From assembly GCF_014202115.1 (NCBI RefSeq), contig NZ_JACHFW010000004.1, positions 62,001 through 126,000 on the forward strand: a DNA stretch of 64,000 nucleotides. Direction: 5' to 3'. Positions 17,308-25,971 of the stretch are shown piece after piece. Position 1 is the first letter of the stretch. Each line of letters begins with the position of its first letter. The stretch is from Catenibacillus scindens (lineage in GTDB: Bacteria; Bacillota; Clostridia; Lachnospirales; Lachnospiraceae). The notes beneath the pieces are model-generated. The model worked only from the letters and a program-made list of their open reading frames with translations. It had not been told where the DNA came from and made no database searches. The translations under genes and the position numbers were made by a program.

Positions 17308-18315
17308 TCAGAAAAACTTTTCCATATCATCCAGCCAGACGGCAGCACTCGTCCCCTCTCCCAGTCCGACACCGTGTCCTCCCGTAGGATACAGACAAAG
17401 CTTATGGTCTGCCGTTTTATTTTTCAGGCTGTCAGCCATCCGCACAGCATTGGAAACAGGGACAACATCATCGTCCTGGCAGGCCCACAGAAATGTCTTG
17501 GGATAGTCCTTGGATGTGAGCATTTCTGCCGACAACGTCCGGCGCCGTTCCTCCGGCACATTTTCTCCCAGATGATGGATGCAGCTTCCCTCATGGCTGT
17601 CCTCCAGAAAACTGATCACCGGGTAGGAGAGACAGATTTTGTCCGGCCGGGCACTAATCCCGTCATAACGGTGGGTCTGATCCTCAATATGATCATACAA
17701 GGCACCAACGCAGGCGCATAAATGTCCCCCGGCGGAAAATCCCATGATCATCACATTTTCCGGGTCAACGCCAAGTTTTTGGTGATTGGCTCGGACAAAA
17801 CGAATGGCACGGACAAGGTCCTGTTCCCCCTGAGGGTAAAGATGAGGATAAACTCTATAATTAAGAAGAAATGCCTGATAGCCTCTTCGATTCAGTTCTT
17901 CAGCCACAGGGATGCCTTCTCTGTGGCTGGCCACACGGGTGTAACCGCCCCCCGCACATATAATGACACAGGGGGCTTTTGTTTTATCTTTTAATAAGAA
18001 AGGAATCAACACAACATCTTCCGCCGCTTGTGCCGCCTCCCCCTCCAGATCTTTCCACACCGGAATGCTGACCAGTTCCCCAGCCTCTCTCCGTGAAATA
18101 ATAAGGTTGGCGCACCGCAACAGCCCCTCGGCAGGAAAGGGCCGGCCCCAGGATGTCTTCACCAGACGGATCATGTGTTTCAATTTAAGTTTTTGGAAAA
18201 AAGGACGTATATTCTCATAGTACAACGGACTGAAAAGATAGTGGAGTTTTTTATTAACTCTTTCATTATTTAAAATCTCATATAAACTGCTGTTCATCGT
18301 AAATAATTCACTCAT
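17308..18315 (-). CDS. Alpha/beta hydrolase, acetyl-esterase/lipase-like (BD-FAE type)
   Basis: 335-residue alpha/beta hydrolase. The oxyanion-hole region C-A-G-G-G-Y, the nucleophile elbow G-F-S-A-G-G-H, the acid loop Q-D-D-D-V-V-P and a late G-G-H-G-V-G-L-G histidine form a complete catalytic set. The family acts on acetylated sugars or short-chain esters. The start is the ATG at 18,315 (M-S-E-L-F), which has GAGGA 5-6 nt upstream; an upstream GTG overlaps that ribosome site. A sigmaA promoter lies about 75 bp upstream. No signal peptide, so probably cytoplasmic. Confidence 0.85.
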   Translation of the reverse strand: MSELFTMNSSLYEILNNERVNKKLHYLFSPLYYENIRPFFQKLKLKHMIRLVKTSWGRPFPAEGLLRCANLIISRREAGELVSIPVWKDLEGEAAQAAEDVVLIPFLLKDKTKAPCVIICAGGGYTRVASHREGIPVAEELNRRGYQAFLLNYRVYPHLYPQGEQDLVRAIRFVRANHQKLGVDPENVMIMGFSAGGHLCACVGALYDHIEDQTHRYDGISARPDKICLSYPVISFLEDSHEGSCIHHLGENVPEERRRTLSAEMLTSKDYPKTFLWACQDDDVVPVSNAVRMADSLKNKTADHKLCLYPTGGHGVGLGEGTSAAVWLDDMEKFF

Positions 18316-18387
18316 TGTTTTCCTCACTGTTTCTGCTGTGTCCTAAACATCTGCAATACTGCGGCTCATTCCGCAGCATGTCGGTTT

Positions 18388-18417
18388 ATTATAATACTTT
18401 TTTCCACAAAACGTCAA
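18388..18417 (-). promoter_or_regulatory. sigmaA promoter of the esterase gene
   Basis: Minus strand -35 TTGACG (18,412-18,417), 18-bp spacer, -10 TATAAT (18,388-18,393). Confidence 0.6.
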
Positions 18418-18634
18418 CAGCTTTGCCGACCGGAGTCATCCCGCCTATCCCTGATAGCCGAACTGTTACAAAAAAAATCCGTATAAGATCCATGGATGCG
18501 GACATAATACTAATGTCCCTGAAATATCTGATATGCGGGATATTCAGGGATCATTGGATTCCCCCTCCAATTCATTCAAAAGTACCCAAAGAACACAAGA
18601 AAAAAATTTTGAGTACTTATCCTCCCCTTGAAAA

Positions 18635-18681
18635 AAGGATGCAGACATGCTCGTTAAAAGCATGTTTCTGCATCCTTTTAA
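18635..18681 (-). terminator. Terminator of the phlG-like gene
   Basis: Long stem AAAAGGATGCAGA...TCTGCATCCTTTT with inner CATGC/GCATG pairing; on the minus strand it ends in CCTTTTTTC. It lies 30-75 bp past the stop codon. Confidence 0.8.
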
Positions 18682-18710
18682 TGTTTATGATACAAGCGTC
18701 AAAAGTATTT

Positions 18711-19538
18711 TTACGCCCAGTTATCTTTTTCTTCCGCGTAAACGGACGGCAGAATTGCCGCCAGGTTGGTAAATTCCGCAAAGTTGTGGCCAAGAAGCTG
18801 TGCCACTACCTCTTCCGGGAACACCATTGTATCCGGAATCATTTTTTTCGCCTCTCCGTCAAAAATTTGATATCCCATCCAGAATCGGGATCTGAGTTCA
18901 CATCCGCCCTCCACATCTCTGGCCATGTGGGTCATGACTACAGGGATTTTGGTGCCGTCTTCCAGAAGAATCAGTACATTGGAGCATACTAAAAATGAGC
19001 ATGCGTCTGTAAAAATCTTTGTGGTATCATAGCCCATATATTTAGGATTTTTAAACTGAATCAGCAGTTTCATAGGCTCTGTACCCATAACAAGAGATTC
19101 TGTCACAAGATGATCCACATCGTAGCATTTATCTGCAATAGAAACATTGGGATCAAGCATCTTCTGGCGGGCTTCATCGTTAATTTCCAGATCATAATGA
19201 TCATATGGATCCCATATGGCATATCTTAAAGGATCAAGTCCATGCCATGCAAACCACCATTGGAGCATACTGCCTTTGCAGTCTTTAAAAAATGTATTGT
19301 TGCTCACAACGCCTGTACCATTTTCCAACATAAAATAGCCTTTTTCATCAGAAAGATACCCTGGATCAAAAAGTTTATTCCGGTCTTCAATTTTTAATGC
19401 GTCCTCAGCTTTCCCTTTGGGATTTTTCAAAAATTCCTGTTTTTCCTCCGGGATGGGTGTCATCTCTCTGAGATAATATTTATAGTAGCTTCTTTTTTGA
19501 GCCCCTTCTTTTAAAGGAACTTTCTTTGGGCTGGTCAT
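18711..19538 (-). CDS. PhlG/phloretin-hydrolase-like C-C bond hydrolase
   Basis: 275-residue protein resembling the DAPG hydrolase (PhlG) family, which includes the phloretin hydrolase of the gut anaerobe Eubacterium ramulus. These Zn-dependent enzymes cleave a carbon-carbon bond between an acyl group and a phloroglucinol ring. The H-x3-E zinc motif is H251-N-F-A-E255; further candidate ligands are H114 (P-Y-D-H-Y-D) and E147 (H-L-V-T-E-S). Also typical are W-W-F-A-W-H-G-L-D and R-S-R-F-W-M-G-Y. The start ATG follows GGAGGAGG. The gene has its own sigmaA promoter and terminator and is divergent from a LysR gene that probably controls it. Substrate (phloretin or another acylphloroglucinol) is inferred, not shown. 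Confidence 0.8.
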   Translation of the reverse strand: MTSPKKVPLKEGAQKRSYYKYYLREMTPIPEEKQEFLKNPKGKAEDALKIEDRNKLFDPGYLSDEKGYFMLENGTGVVSNNTFFKDCKGSMLQWWFAWHGLDPLRYAIWDPYDHYDLEINDEARQKMLDPNVSIADKCYDVDHLVTESLVMGTEPMKLLIQFKNPKYMGYDTTKIFTDACSFLVCSNVLILLEDGTKIPVVMTHMARDVEGGCELRSRFWMGYQIFDGEAKKMIPDTMVFPEEVVAQLLGHNFAEFTNLAAILPSVYAEEKDNWA

Positions 19539-19591
19539 AAAAAATCCTCCTCCTTACGTGTTTTCAATGGCCATCGTCTCTATTTTTTATT

Positions 19592-19620
19592 ATTATATAT
19601 AAAAATTTTTTCCATGTAAA
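19592..19620 (-). promoter_or_regulatory. sigmaA promoter of the phlG-like gene
   Basis: Minus strand -35 TTTACA (19,615-19,620), 17-bp spacer, -10 TATAAT (19,592-19,597). Confidence 0.6.
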
Positions 19621-19627
19621 ATGAAAG

Positions 19628-19640
19628 AATCCGCCGGATT
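19628..19640. promoter_or_regulatory. Putative LysR operator between divergent promoters
   Basis: AATCCG-C-CGGATT is a perfect 6-1-6 palindrome located between the two back-to-back -35 boxes of the phlG-like gene and the LysR gene. A further AATCCG half copy lies at 19,662-19,667 in the LysR promoter spacer. Position fits a LysR-type recognition site. Confidence 0.5.
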
Positions 19641-19645
19641 TATTA

Positions 19646-19674
19646 CTGACAGGAATAAAAAAATCCGTTATAAT
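19646..19674 (+). promoter_or_regulatory. sigmaA promoter of the LysR regulator
   Basis: -35 CTGACA (19,646-19,651), 17-bp spacer, -10 TATAAT (19,669-19,674). Confidence 0.55.
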
Positions 19675-19702
19675 AAAAAGAGATTTTTTTGAGGTGATCC
19701 CA

Positions 19703-20602
19703 ATGACATTCCAGCTTTCCGATATTACTTTTATGCAGGTTCTCATATTTATAACCGTTGCCAAGGAGTCAAGTTTTTCAAAGGCTGCGTTAAAACTTCA
19801 CATGACCCAGCCGGCGGTGACAAAGAGCATTGCCCGCATGGAGCGTCAGCTTTCCATCCCTCTCTTCATCCGTACGACCCGGCAGATCGATCTGACCCGT
19901 GAGGGCGACTATTTATACCGCCAGTGGAAACCTGTATTTTTTTCCATGGAACAGGCCTTACATACCGTCCGTCTCTGGCAGGAAGAACAGCAGATGCGCC
20001 TTCGTGTCGGTCTGACCAGCACTACTAACCCGGAGCTTTATTTCTGGCCTCTGGCTGACGCCTTTCAAAAAAAGTATCCGCAAATACAGCTTTCTGTGGA
20101 GAGTGATTCCATGGAAATCCTCAGAGACAAACTTTTATCCGGCGAATACGATCTCGTATTCCTCCCGGATTTCGAGCGCTACAGTCTTGAGGACCAAACC
20201 CTGGGGTGGCGCTGGGCGGCCAGAGATCACGTCTGGGCCTACATGTCTCCAGAGCATCCCCTGGCGGCAGAAAAGAACCTGACTCTGGCGCAGCTTGCCC
20301 CCTATGGACTTATGGTCCTTTCCGAAAGCAACAATCCCAACTATATTAAAGATCTGACAGAAATGTTTCAGAAAGAGAATCTTACTCCCAAAATCACCCG
20401 CTCCATGAAAAATGCCTACACCATAAAATCCAGTATCCGTGATCTGGCCGAAATCATCATTGCCGACGCCTATTTTGATATTCCAACTGGCTCCTCCATC
20501 GTTCGCCGTCCCGTCGTTGGCCATGAAAATGGAATTATCTGCGCTTTTCACCGGGATCACACACTGACCGGAGTAAAAGATTTTCTTGAGATGCTTCCAT
20601 GA
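19703..20602 (+). CDS. LysR family transcriptional regulator
   Basis: 299-residue LTTR. The N-terminal winged HTH (about 5-65) reads S-F-S-K-A-A-L-K-L-H-M-T-Q-P-A-V-T-K-S-I, followed by the linker helix and a periplasmic-binding-like effector domain (about 90-295). The start is ATG 19,703, with GAGGTG about 7 nt before it; the in-frame GTG at 19,694 overlaps that site. It is divergently transcribed from the phlG-like gene with overlapping regulatory sequence, the classic arrangement for an LTTR and its target. The inducer is probably the aromatic substrate of that enzyme. Confidence 0.9.
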   Translation: MTFQLSDITFMQVLIFITVAKESSFSKAALKLHMTQPAVTKSIARMERQLSIPLFIRTTRQIDLTREGDYLYRQWKPVFFSMEQALHTVRLWQEEQQMRLRVGLTSTTNPELYFWPLADAFQKKYPQIQLSVESDSMEILRDKLLSGEYDLVFLPDFERYSLEDQTLGWRWAARDHVWAYMSPEHPLAAEKNLTLAQLAPYGLMVLSESNNPNYIKDLTEMFQKENLTPKITRSMKNAYTIKSSIRDLAEIIIADAYFDIPTGSSIVRRPVVGHENGIICAFHRDHTLTGVKDFLEMLP

Positions 20603-20832
20603 TTTTTTAAGAAAGGCTTTATACTTATTTTATTTTCCGGACAAAATTTGGACACATTTATTCTTTATAATAAAACCATAGTAATCAAGAGAGATTACTA
20701 TAACAGTTTGATTTTTTCATAACATTGTCTGGCAGGCCGCACTGCCAGACCTCCCTCGTCTCTTATTCTACCAGATGAAAGAAGAGCTGTCCTATATGGC
20801 AGCTCTTCTTTTCATTTATATCTGATATATCG
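20603..20832. other. Intergenic region between convergent lysR and gerC
   Basis: No gene. It contains the hairpin GTCTGGCAG-N6-CTGCCAGAC around 20,727-20,750 and a bidirectional terminator at 20,778-20,811. Confidence 0.6.
20778..20811. terminator. Bidirectional terminator between lysR and gerC
   Basis: AAAGAAGAGCTG and CAGCTCTTCTTT pair over 12 bp around a 10-nt loop; both strands end in T-rich runs. Confidence 0.75.
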
Positions 20833-20857
20833 TTACTTTTCACACAGCAGCCAGACA
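20831..20857 (-). repeat. Dispersed repeat half-copy at the end of gerC
   Basis: The 27 bp ending gerC differ at one position from 33,840-33,866. At the 33-kb copy the same sequence forms one arm of a CAGCCAGACA/TGTCTGGCTG hairpin in an intergenic region. Confidence 0.6.
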
Positions 20858-21486
20858 TATCCCCTGATTTTTTCGCTCCCGGTAATCCGCGGTCCAAGAC
20901 TTTCCGGAGACACCACAGTGATCTCCTGATATTCCTCCTCAAGGCTCAGTCCGATGACAAGGTCGCCAATGGTCAAACAGTTTCCTGAAAAATTATTTTC
21001 AAACATCTGTCTCAAATAAATCCCGATGGAACCATTGACAATATCATCCAGGGCGACAATGTCTCGTGCCGCGCCGTCGGCCATACATACAAGAACCGTA
21101 CGGGTAAACTCCTGGTGCTGCCGGATATATTCAAGAATTTCTTTCATTTTCCCCGGCTGGGACATAAGATCCCGACCGAAAACGATCATCTGGAGCTGGC
21201 CGTAATCCAGGCGCCGGCTGGACCCAGCGGCGAAGGCTGCCTCCACCGCTTCAAGATTTTCCCCAAAAAGTGTAACCGACGGATAGTGGATATTGTCTCC
21301 GCTGCCGGTAAGGGCTTTCAGATCCGGAAAGCCATAGCTGACATACAGCCCGCCTTCAGCCTCATCAATCCCCATACACATCACATAGTTTCGGTCCTCG
21401 ATCTGGGCGTAATTTTTACATCCTCCCAAAAATACCATCCCTGCAGCCACCGCTATAAGCAGGGCGGTCCATTTAACCCATTTCAT
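20833..21486 (-). CDS. gerC: Ger(x)C-family germination lipoprotein, C-terminally truncated
   Basis: Third subunit of a GerA-type germinant receptor, normally an outer-membrane-face lipoprotein of about 350-400 residues. Here only about 217 residues remain: signal peptide and lipobox L-G-G-C, then the N-terminal Ger(x)C domain (I-E-D-R-N-Y-V-M-C-M-G-I-D). The GerAC C-terminal domain is missing. The final codons (V-W-L-L-C-E-K-stop) and the following bases, 20,831-20,857, match 26 of 27 positions of an intergenic repeat at 33,840-33,866, so the gene was probably cut off by a repeat-mediated event. The start is uncertain: ATG 21,486 is used; GTG 21,510 would add eight residues. It overlaps gerB. 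Confidence 0.75.
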   Translation of the reverse strand: MKWVKWTALLIAVAAGMVFLGGCKNYAQIEDRNYVMCMGIDEAEGGLYVSYGFPDLKALTGSGDNIHYPSVTLFGENLEAVEAAFAAGSSRRLDYGQLQMIVFGRDLMSQPGKMKEILEYIRQHQEFTRTVLVCMADGAARDIVALDDIVNGSIGIYLRQMFENNFSGNCLTIGDLVIGLSLEEEYQEITVVSPESLGPRITGSEKIRGYVWLLCEK

Positions 21487-22639
21487 CTTTTTCACCGTCC
21501 TTCTTCCCACAGCTTTCCCGCAGCTTTTTCCTGTGTCCTGCCAGCCAGAGGATCAGCGGCGATATTACCGCCAAAGGCATATATATAAAAGTCATAAATC
21601 GAATCATGATGCGGGTGGCGTCCTGAAGATAAATCCCCAAAAATACCACCAATATAAACAGGGAAGGAAAAAGGATCATCCACGGTTTACATAATTTTTG
21701 ATGTATTCTTTTTAAACTTTCCATTCCATAATAAATATTTCCGCCGATGAGCATAAACATCCCGGTCATCCAAAACGCCAGCATAAGCCCGTCCTGGCGG
21801 GATAAAAAGCCGCCTGGAAAACGGACGATCTGCATAAGGATCACTACCGGCCAAGATTCCCGGTTCATTCCTTCCACGGAAAAAATCCCGATGCACACAC
21901 ACAGAATCACAATATTTAAAACTGCCGGCCACAAAAGCCCGGCAGCAACAGCTCCGGCGGCTTTTTGTGTTTTCCTCACATAAGGTTTTAAAAATAGAAG
22001 CCACTCAATGACAGAAAACATAGAAAAAGTAATAACTGACGCCCAGGCAAATCCCTGAACCCCGCCTATATTTTCCATCTCCTCCACCGCCTGCTCCGGT
22101 TTTAAAAAAGTAATGGGCCACAGCCGTCCGGGATTCACCTGGGGCAAGGACAAAACAACGATGACAAGGATAGGGACGATGGCCAGATAAAAAAGAAGTT
22201 CTCCCATGCGCGCCCTTGTCTCAAGGCCCTTAAATACGGCGTAAACGCATAAAAGGAGAAGCGCCGTCCCAAGGACGCCCCTGGGAATATCTGTAAGGAA
22301 GGTGTGATTGACAATCTGGGCAAAAACAGCTAAAAGCATGGCCGCCATCAAAAAAAGCCGGACACAATACAGGGCCATAAAGATGGCTCCGCCCCATTTT
22401 CCAAGAGTTTCTTTACAGTAATCGCCGTAACTTCCCCTGAAATTTTTCCCTATGCGGATAAGAATAAAGGCAAACAGCCCGGCGGCCGCACAGCCGGCGG
22501 CAATGGCAAAAATTCCCGAAGTTCCCGCCAACCGGCATACCACCGGCGCTAGAACCAGGCTTGTGGCGGCAAAAAGATCCACAACAAGAAGCCTCTTCAT
22601 CTGGCGCAAAGCCACAATATGATTTTCTGAAAACATCAT
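21473..22639 (-). CDS. gerB: Spore germination protein, GerAB/ArcD/ProY permease family
   Basis: 388-residue integral membrane protein with about ten hydrophobic segments, of the GerAB family (amino acid-polyamine transporter fold). It is the B subunit that recognises germinants in the inner spore membrane. It starts 6 nt after the gerA stop and overlaps gerC. The order A-B-C is standard for these tricistronic operons. Which germinant it detects cannot be predicted. Confidence 0.92.
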   Translation of the reverse strand: MMFSENHIVALRQMKRLLVVDLFAATSLVLAPVVCRLAGTSGIFAIAAGCAAAGLFAFILIRIGKNFRGSYGDYCKETLGKWGGAIFMALYCVRLFLMAAMLLAVFAQIVNHTFLTDIPRGVLGTALLLLCVYAVFKGLETRARMGELLFYLAIVPILVIVVLSLPQVNPGRLWPITFLKPEQAVEEMENIGGVQGFAWASVITFSMFSVIEWLLFLKPYVRKTQKAAGAVAAGLLWPAVLNIVILCVCIGIFSVEGMNRESWPVVILMQIVRFPGGFLSRQDGLMLAFWMTGMFMLIGGNIYYGMESLKRIHQKLCKPWMILFPSLFILVVFLGIYLQDATRIMIRFMTFIYMPLAVISPLILWLAGHRKKLRESCGKKDGEKDEMG

Positions 22640-22645
22640 TCTTCC

Positions 22646-24151
22646 TCACTGATCACGGGTATAGTCTTTAAAAATCAGACGGCGCCTCGCCCCGTTTTTA
22701 GTAAATACAGGACGCCGGTTCATCTTCCGCAGAGGCCATCGCATAATACCATCCTTTTTATCGCTGCCCCCGTTGACCTCCCCAGCGGCAAAAGGCATTA
22801 AATAAGGTACACCAAAGCTGTCCAGAGAAGCCATATGGACTAAAAGAGCAAGCACTCCCAGGACAAATCCAAAAATTCCCAAAAACATACCTAAAAAGAT
22901 CAAGAAAAACTTTACAAGGCGAAAGGCCGAGGCAAATCCTTCATTGGGGATCGTAAATGAACACAGGGCCGTCAGCGCCACAATGATCACTACAATAGGA
23001 CTGACAATATTGGCATCCACCGCCGCCTGCCCGATAATCAGGCCTCCCACAATGCCAAGCGTCCCTCCCATAGCTCCCGGAAGGCGTATTCCCGCCTCCC
23101 GCAATAGTTCAAAGGCAAGTTCCATAATAAGAACTTCCACCGCCAGAGGAAAGGGAACCCCCTGACGGGAGGCCGCAAAAGACAGGGCCAGACTTGTAGG
23201 GAAAACTTCCGGGTGAAAAGCAGCGATGGCAATATAAAGTCCCGGCAGGGAAAAAGCCAGCACTGAAGCCACGTACCGCAAAAACCGGGTAAAAGAGGCG
23301 ATGCCGGATCTGTCGTAATAATCGTCAGATGCCTGGTAAAAACAGCCTGCCACCGCCGGCAGCATAAGGACCTCCGGAGAATTGTCTGCCAGCACTACCA
23401 CCCGTCCTTCCAGAAGGGCTGAAGCAGCCTTGTCCGGCCTCTGGGTGGACTGAAACTGGGGAAATGGGGAGTACCATTTTTTCTCTAAGAGCTGCTCCAG
23501 GCTTCCTCCGTCCAAAATCCCGTCAATCTCGAAACAATCTAAACGCCTTTGAAGTTCTGCAAGAATCTCCGGCCGTACAAGATCTTCCATATACATAATA
23601 GCAATATCCGTTTTGGATCGCGCCCCCTTGACGATCTGAATCGTCTTTAGGCGGTGATCTTTAATGCGCCGGCGCACCAGTACCGTATTAAACCGCACCG
23701 ATTCTGTAAAACTATCTTTGGCGCCGTGGACGGACACCTCCGATTCCGCTGTCTGGACGCCCCGGTTGGGGTAACCTTTACTGTTAATGACAAGAACGCC
23801 CTCCCCTTTGTCTGCAAACAAAAGAGTATCACCGCTCATCATATTTTTCAGCGCCTTATTCAGATCCGTCTCAACGGCCACATCCGCGGTGATCATCCCG
23901 TACTTTAAAATATCATCCAGCGGGCGATCCCATGAGACCGGCCCCATAGAAAACATAAGATTTCTGAAAATATGGGTCTCCACCAGTTCCCGGTTAATCA
24001 TTGTATCCATATAAAGAGCATAGACCGGATAGTGATTTTCACCAATCCACATCCGCCGTTTCACCACATCGGCGCAGTCTTTATACAAATCTTCGATAAG
24101 ACGAATATTTTCTTCAAGGGATGAAAATACCTCTGTCACATTTTTGTGCAT
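22646..24151 (-). CDS. gerA: Spore germination protein, GerA family
   Basis: 501-residue A subunit of a germinant receptor. A cytoplasmic N-terminal domain (about 1-240) is followed by a membrane domain with several segments (about 245-460), including the family motif P-F-P-L-A-V-E-V-L-I-M-E-L-A-F-E-L-L-R-E. The start is the ATG at 24,151, with GAGGGAG upstream; an earlier in-frame start (24,202) lies before this site and is weaker. Expressed in the forespore in related organisms; no sigmaG promoter was assigned by eye. Confidence 0.93.
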   Translation of the reverse strand: MHKNVTEVFSSLEENIRLIEDLYKDCADVVKRRMWIGENHYPVYALYMDTMINRELVETHIFRNLMFSMGPVSWDRPLDDILKYGMITADVAVETDLNKALKNMMSGDTLLFADKGEGVLVINSKGYPNRGVQTAESEVSVHGAKDSFTESVRFNTVLVRRRIKDHRLKTIQIVKGARSKTDIAIMYMEDLVRPEILAELQRRLDCFEIDGILDGGSLEQLLEKKWYSPFPQFQSTQRPDKAASALLEGRVVVLADNSPEVLMLPAVAGCFYQASDDYYDRSGIASFTRFLRYVASVLAFSLPGLYIAIAAFHPEVFPTSLALSFAASRQGVPFPLAVEVLIMELAFELLREAGIRLPGAMGGTLGIVGGLIIGQAAVDANIVSPIVVIIVALTALCSFTIPNEGFASAFRLVKFFLIFLGMFLGIFGFVLGVLALLVHMASLDSFGVPYLMPFAAGEVNGGSDKKDGIMRWPLRKMNRRPVFTKNGARRRLIFKDYTRDQ

Positions 24152-24284
24152 AAATCTCCCTCTTTTCCAGAATAGTAAAAAAGCTGTCACATTTTCATGC
24201 AACAGCCTTTGATAAAAACAGTTTATGCAGTTTTAATGATTCTATTCCCCAGCCTGTCGGCCAAAAACTCCGCTTCCGGCTTTT

Positions 24285-24953
24285 TCAGCTCTGACTGATG
24301 TGGCGAATCACAGAAATTTCCTGATTTTCAATATGGGCCCTGACAATAGCGGCGGCCAGCTCCTGGTCTTTGGCCTCAATAGCGGCGGCCAACGCCCGGT
24401 GTTCCTGAAGAAGCCGCTCATGACTTGAAAAATCTTTTAAATATTCCAGCCGGTAACGGTACATCTGCTCCCTAAGGTTATTGAGAATCTGCACAAGACG
24501 GGCATTCTGTGTAGACGCGAAGATTACATCATGGAAATCCACATCGGCGCCGGCGATAGCTGTGACGTCTTTCGTCTTTAACACATCCTTAAAATGCTCC
24601 AATGCCTGATAGAGGTTTTCCCGCTGCTGGTCATCCATCCGTTCACAGGCCAGCTTTGCCGCCAGGATTTCCAGGGAAGTTCGGACTTCAAGAACATCCT
24701 GGAGATCTTTTTTCGTGATACTGGCCACATGGGCCCCTTTGCGTGGAATCATCACCACAAGCCCTTCCAGCTCCAACTTTCGGATAGCTTCACGGATCGG
24801 TGTCCTGCTCACTCCGAGACGGTTTGCCAGGGCGATCTCCATAAGCCGCTCCCCCGGCTCTAAATCTCCCCGGAGAATAGCTTCCCGCAATGTGTTAAAT
24901 ACCACATCTCTTAAAGGTAAATATTCATTGGCGTTCATTGTAAATTCTTTCAT
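24285..24953 (-). CDS. GntR family transcriptional regulator, FadR/FCD subfamily
   Basis: 222 residues: winged HTH at about 10-75 (L-A-N-R-L-G-V-S-R-T-P-I-R-E-A-I-R-K-L-E) and a C-terminal helical FCD ligand domain (about 85-215). The ATG follows AAGGA by 8 nt. It begins 36 bp after the ispE stop, on the same strand, and is probably co-transcribed with it. The tandem GTATAC-containing repeats over the ispE promoter are good candidates for its operator, implying autoregulation. Ligand unknown, usually a carboxylic acid in this subfamily. Confidence 0.92.
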   Translation of the reverse strand: MKEFTMNANEYLPLRDVVFNTLREAILRGDLEPGERLMEIALANRLGVSRTPIREAIRKLELEGLVVMIPRKGAHVASITKKDLQDVLEVRTSLEILAAKLACERMDDQQRENLYQALEHFKDVLKTKDVTAIAGADVDFHDVIFASTQNARLVQILNNLREQMYRYRLEYLKDFSSHERLLQEHRALAAAIEAKDQELAAAIVRAHIENQEISVIRHISQS

Positions 24954-24989
24954 GATCCCATTCCTTTATCATTTCTGCGAATGTATGCC

Positions 24990-25859
24990 TCACGGATTAA
25001 AAGGTTTCACAGCGTAAACCTGCCGGGCCATCCCTCTCTCCCTCACGGCTTCGGCGGCACTGCGGCACTCCCGCTCATTTTCAAAAATTCCGAAAACTGT
25101 AGGGCCGCTGCCGCTCATCAGGGCGTTGACTGCTCCCCGTTCTCTCATAAAATTTTTAATTTCTTCAATCTGAGGATGTTTTCTGATCGTCACAGTCTCT
25201 AATACATTTTCCAGACGGGCACACATAGCCTCAAGATCACTGTCTTCAATGGCACGTACAATACCATCAATATCCGGATGCCGGTCAATCTTTTCCAGAT
25301 GAAGGTTTTCATAGACAAACCGGGTGGACACGCCAAAAGGCGGGCGGGCAATGAGTATCCAGCAGTCCGGCATGGGCGGCATCGGCGTCAGCACTTCACC
25401 GATACCTTCCGCCAGAGCCGTCCCTCGCATAATGCAGTAAGGCACATCCGCTCCAAGTTTAAGCCCCAGTTCCATCAGCCGCTTTTGCCCCATTCCCAGT
25501 GAAAAAAGACGGTTCATTCCGTAAAGGACTGCCGCCCCGTCGGTACTTCCCCCGGCCATTCCCCCGGCCACAGGGATATGTTTTTCCAGAGATATGGAAA
25601 CCCCCTGGTCAATTGAAAATTCATCCATTAGCAGCTTCGCAGCTTTATAGACGATATTATTTTCATTGAGCGGCAGGAAGGAAAGATTAGCTGTAATACG
25701 TATCCCAGGCTGATCTTCCACAGTGATGCCCACTTTATCATACAGACTTACCGTCTGCATAACCATACGCACTTCATGGTAGCCGTCCGGACGGCGGCGT
25801 ACTACATCAAGCCCCAGATTGATTTTTCCCATAGCTTTTAATTGTATATTTTTCATCAT
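24990..25859 (-). CDS. ispE: 4-(cytidine 5'-diphospho)-2-C-methyl-D-erythritol kinase
   Basis: GHMP-family kinase of the MEP isoprenoid pathway that phosphorylates CDP-methylerythritol; 289 residues. N-terminal K-I-N-L-G-L-D-V, the ATP-binding P-V-A-G-G-M-A-G-G-S-T-D and C-terminal S-G-S-G-P-T-V-F-G motifs are intact. The start is ATG 25,859, with AAGGAG 7 nt upstream; an upstream TTG frame overlaps that site. It leads an operon with the GntR gene. Confidence 0.96.
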   Translation of the reverse strand: MMKNIQLKAMGKINLGLDVVRRRPDGYHEVRMVMQTVSLYDKVGITVEDQPGIRITANLSFLPLNENNIVYKAAKLLMDEFSIDQGVSISLEKHIPVAGGMAGGSTDGAAVLYGMNRLFSLGMGQKRLMELGLKLGADVPYCIMRGTALAEGIGEVLTPMPPMPDCWILIARPPFGVSTRFVYENLHLEKIDRHPDIDGIVRAIEDSDLEAMCARLENVLETVTIRKHPQIEEIKNFMRERGAVNALMSGSGPTVFGIFENERECRSAAEAVRERGMARQVYAVKPFNP

Positions 25860-25941
25860 ACCTGTTCTCCTTGGCAACTTTAAAGATCCTGTACCGGAAA
25901 TCGTTATATCAGATGCGCTCCTTTATGGCGCAGTCACTTGT

Positions 25942-25971
25942 TTTGTATACATTATATTTGTATACATTATA
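25942..25971. promoter_or_regulatory. Tandem 15-bp operator-like repeats over the ispE promoter
   Basis: TTTGTATACATTATA occurs twice in direct tandem (25,942-25,956 and 25,957-25,971). Each copy includes the palindrome TGTATACA, the shape of GntR/FadR-type sites, and each contains a TATAAT on the minus strand. Confidence 0.6.

Larger units (their letters stand above)
18316..18710. other. Intergenic region between the esterase and the phlG-like gene
   Basis: Contains the esterase promoter (18,388-18,417) and a TGCGG-N6-CCGCA hairpin in its leader, a fragment of dispersed repeat at 18,433-18,460 (reverse complement of CTATCAGGGATRGGCGGG, also at 34,011-34,029), a hairpin near 18,517-18,551 (TCCCTGAA...TTCAGGGA), and the terminator of the phlG-like gene. 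No gene. Confidence 0.6.

Noticed and set aside
20603-20832. Missing C-terminal half of gerC in another frame downstream
   Set aside because: The region after the stop holds only hairpins and a terminator; no GerAC-like sequence in any frame.
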